In this document: positions 31,952 to 33,637 of the stretch, piece by piece
How positions within the stretch are numbered: the first letter of the stretch is position 1
Layout of the letters: each line of letters opens with the position of its first letter
Assembly: GCA_015680685.1 (NCBI GenBank)
Contig: MNCI01002922.1
Location: 50,955 to 84,591 of the forward strand
DNA from: Gnetum montanum
Lineage: Eukaryota; Streptophyta; Gnetopsida; Gnetales; Gnetaceae
Direction: 5' to 3'
DNA: 33,637 bases
Notes under the pieces: model-generated
What the model was told of the DNA's origin: nothing
The model's database searches: none
Seen by the model: the letters and a program-made list of their open reading frames with translations, nothing else
Made by a program: the position numbers and the translations under genes

Positions 31952-32888
31952 TGATGAAAGCGGTTACTCTAATAATTAGAGTGGTTATTATTAGAGCAGG
32001 TACTCTAATTATTAGAGTGGTAATTATTAAAGTAGTAGTTTCTCTAAAATTAGTGGGGCAATTTCTCTAAAATTAGAGTGGCAGTTTTTGTAATTATTAG
32101 AGTAGTTGCTCCCAAGCCTATAAATACAGTGCCTAGGCGCACAATTCAAGGGGAAGTCAAGAAAAAGTCTTGAAAAGGAGTCAAGGAAAAAGTCTAAAAA
32201 GAAGTCTTGAAAAAAGGGTCTTAGGAAGTCTTAGAGAAGTCTTTTAGGAGTCAAGTTAGAGTATTTTCCAAGTGCCCACAGCAAGAGGTCTAAGTGTGGA
32301 CGGATCTTTATTCGAGCATTGTGTACATGAGCACACCTTGTGTACGGCAATAAAGACGAGCTCTTTGATTCATCCTTGCAGCACTTAAGATTTGTTTTCT
32401 TGCTCATTTCCTTTATTTTATTTTCTTTTGCATTTATTTTATTTTATTTTACATTTCTGTTATTAGCACACACAGTATGATCACTTCGAGCATGTGTGCA
32501 ACACTTGGTAACCCAGTAACGATTAGCGTTTGGTAATCCCAGTAGTGTTGCGCTAGTTCAGGATGTGTACGGAAAGTGAGAACGAATATTAGTGTTAGGA
32601 TTAGTTTAGAGCTTAGTTAATCAATAGTTAAGTTAAATTAGTCACTTAGTTATCTCTCTCTTTCCCTATTAGCACAAGACATAAAAACATAAAAGCTATA
32701 AAAATCATATGCCTCAAGCTTACTTAACCATACAATTGTGACATACAAGTAAGTTTGGGAAGACAACGATCAACCAACACTTCCTTATTCCATAAGGGCG
32801 CATAAGCACTTAGTCCTTGGAATTTGACCGGACCATGCGTGAAACACTCGTATTCGTATGGTTGAGTGTAAAGGTACCTCGCCACTCA
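31952..32888 (+). repeat. Gypsy 5' LTR (plus), 937 bp
   Basis: Starts TGATGAAAGCGGTTACTCT, ends CACTCA at 32888, then four bases and the PBS. The first 517 bp match the minus-strand LTR block at 2361-2807. U3 holds several TCTAATAATTAGA/TCTAATTATTAGA palindromes (31968-32015), the TATA box is at 32117-32133, and an AATAAA lies at about 32350. A patch of AAGTCTTGAAAA-type repeats lies at 32155-32240. The partner LTR is outside the window. Confidence 0.8.
32117..32133 (+). promoter_or_regulatory. LTR TATA box
   Basis: CCTATAAATACAGTGCC, conserved with the left-hand LTR copy. Confidence 0.65.
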
Positions 32889-32892
32889 TTAT

Positions 32893-32910
32893 TGGCACCA
32901 TTGTCTAGGA
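32893..32910 (+). other. Gypsy primer-binding site
   Basis: TGGCACCATTGTCTAGGA resembles TGGCGCCGTTGCCGGGGA, the site for Asp tRNA used by many plant Gypsy elements, with several transitions. It stands four bases after the LTR end. Confidence 0.6.
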
Positions 32911-33250
32911 CTTAGTTGTTTGTGCGCTAACTAGAACATAGGAAATCATTCACATCGTTGGAACGAACCCTTAGGGTTGGTTGAGAAAATAATAAACAAG
33001 AGTGCATTGCACACTGAACAGAAAAATATGTCTCCTTCTTCGTACAAAAGAGCCTCACACCTAGGAATCCACGATCTTTCCCTAGAAATATCAAAGAAAA
33101 ATACATTTAGAAAGATTGAGAAGAAGAAAGTTCTATGCATCACATACAGTGACACAAGGTGTAATTGCGTGTAGAGGTCATGGTTTGTGCAAAGTTTCAC
33201 ATTGCCTGCATGCAATTAGTGTGCACAGGTGATTAACATACAAAGATGCT

Positions 33251-33637
33251 TTGTATGCAATGGCCACACAACAGGAAGGCACCCAGTGGCTGGCAGTTGA
33301 TCAAGAAAGCATTTTACTCATATGCATGGAACTAACTGAGGGTTTTACTTGTGCTTACATTGATAGCATAGATGCATTAGAGCAAGTCCACCGCCAACTT
33401 CCAAGTCTTAACCTTGAAAATGTCAACTGGGGGAAGTTGGAAATCCCTGAGAAATTTAAGCAGGAGCCCCTCGAGCTGAAACCATTGCCCACCAGTATGG
33501 AATACACGTTCCTTAAAAATAGAAAACTGGTAATTATCAACGCTAAGCTTGCTCCTCAATAGAAAGAAGAATTGCTGAAGGTAATCAATAGATGGTCAAA
33601 AGCCTTTGCTTGGTCATATCCCGAATTAACCGAAATA
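33251..33637 (+). pseudogene. Gypsy pol fragment (linker and start of reverse transcriptase), partial
   Basis: The plus-strand frame contains NWGKLEIPEKFKQEPLELKP, LPTSMEYTFLKNRKLVIINA, then a TAG at 33560-33562 and in the same frame KEELLKVINRWSKAFAWSYP. This is the segment between protease and RT of Tat/Athila-type Gypsy pol. Only about 340 bp separate it from the PBS, so gag and protease are missing. The catalytic RT motifs would lie past the right edge. Confidence 0.8.

Noticed and set aside
1-33637. Search for CRISPR arrays, operons, rRNA and phage-type modules
   Set aside because: Gene structure, splice signals and retrotransposon content are eukaryotic; the only regular repeats are the minisatellite, coding repeats and LTR repeats described.

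Overview
The window reads as nuclear DNA of a seed plant. Two intron-containing plant genes sit in AT-rich sequence crowded with decayed retrotransposons. A 9.5-kb intron full of mobile-element remains and the large non-genic share recall gymnosperm (conifer-type) genomes, but that placement is inference; no species can be named from the sequence alone.

Layout. Positions 1-2807 hold the 5' part of a Ty3/Gypsy element on the minus strand: LTR block 2361-2807, then a frameshifted gag running off the left edge. It interrupts a minus-strand Ty1/Copia element (gag 2808-3454, leader, PBS at 4440-4452, 5' LTR from 4455 upward with a 51-bp minisatellite). Next come two nested L1-type LINE tails (outer 5219-6550 on +, inner 5504-6006 on -), each with matching target-site duplications and a poly(C) rather than poly(A) end. 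Positions about 6570-8146 are the upstream and 5'UTR region of the first gene. That gene, 8160-13489 (+, six coding exons, about 1,109 aa), encodes a filament-like plant protein (FPP, long coiled coil). Its 3' flank (13490-14110) carries a 98-bp tandem duplication. Positions 14600-16800 are a Copia RT scrap followed by two decayed RTE-type LINE 3' ends.

The second gene, 17960-29075 (-, four coding exons, about 456 aa), encodes a multi-pass membrane RING-H2 protein of the plant At1g12760/At4g11680-like E3 ligase group. Its first coding intron (18818-28350) contains a hAT-type MITE with an 8-bp TSD (19014-19436), a SINE-like copy, a Copia LTR/PBS junction, a decayed minus-strand Copia body (about 21690-24330), a solo LTR with a 5-bp TSD (25847-26515) and a 367-bp inverted-repeat element (26703-27069). 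The probable 5'UTR exon and promoter lie at about 29600-30300. A cluster of tRNA-derived SINE-like copies occupies 31083-31760, and a plus-strand Gypsy element of the same LTR family as at the left edge starts at 31952 and runs off the right edge with pol sequence.

The two genes are convergent, about 4.5 kb apart between stop codons, and nothing in the sequence links them functionally. No bacterial-style operon, CRISPR array, rRNA or functional tRNA gene was seen. The main novelty is in the mobile elements: a poly(C)-tailed LINE group, an apparently uncatalogued SINE family, and several insertions whose boundaries can be fixed from target-site duplications.
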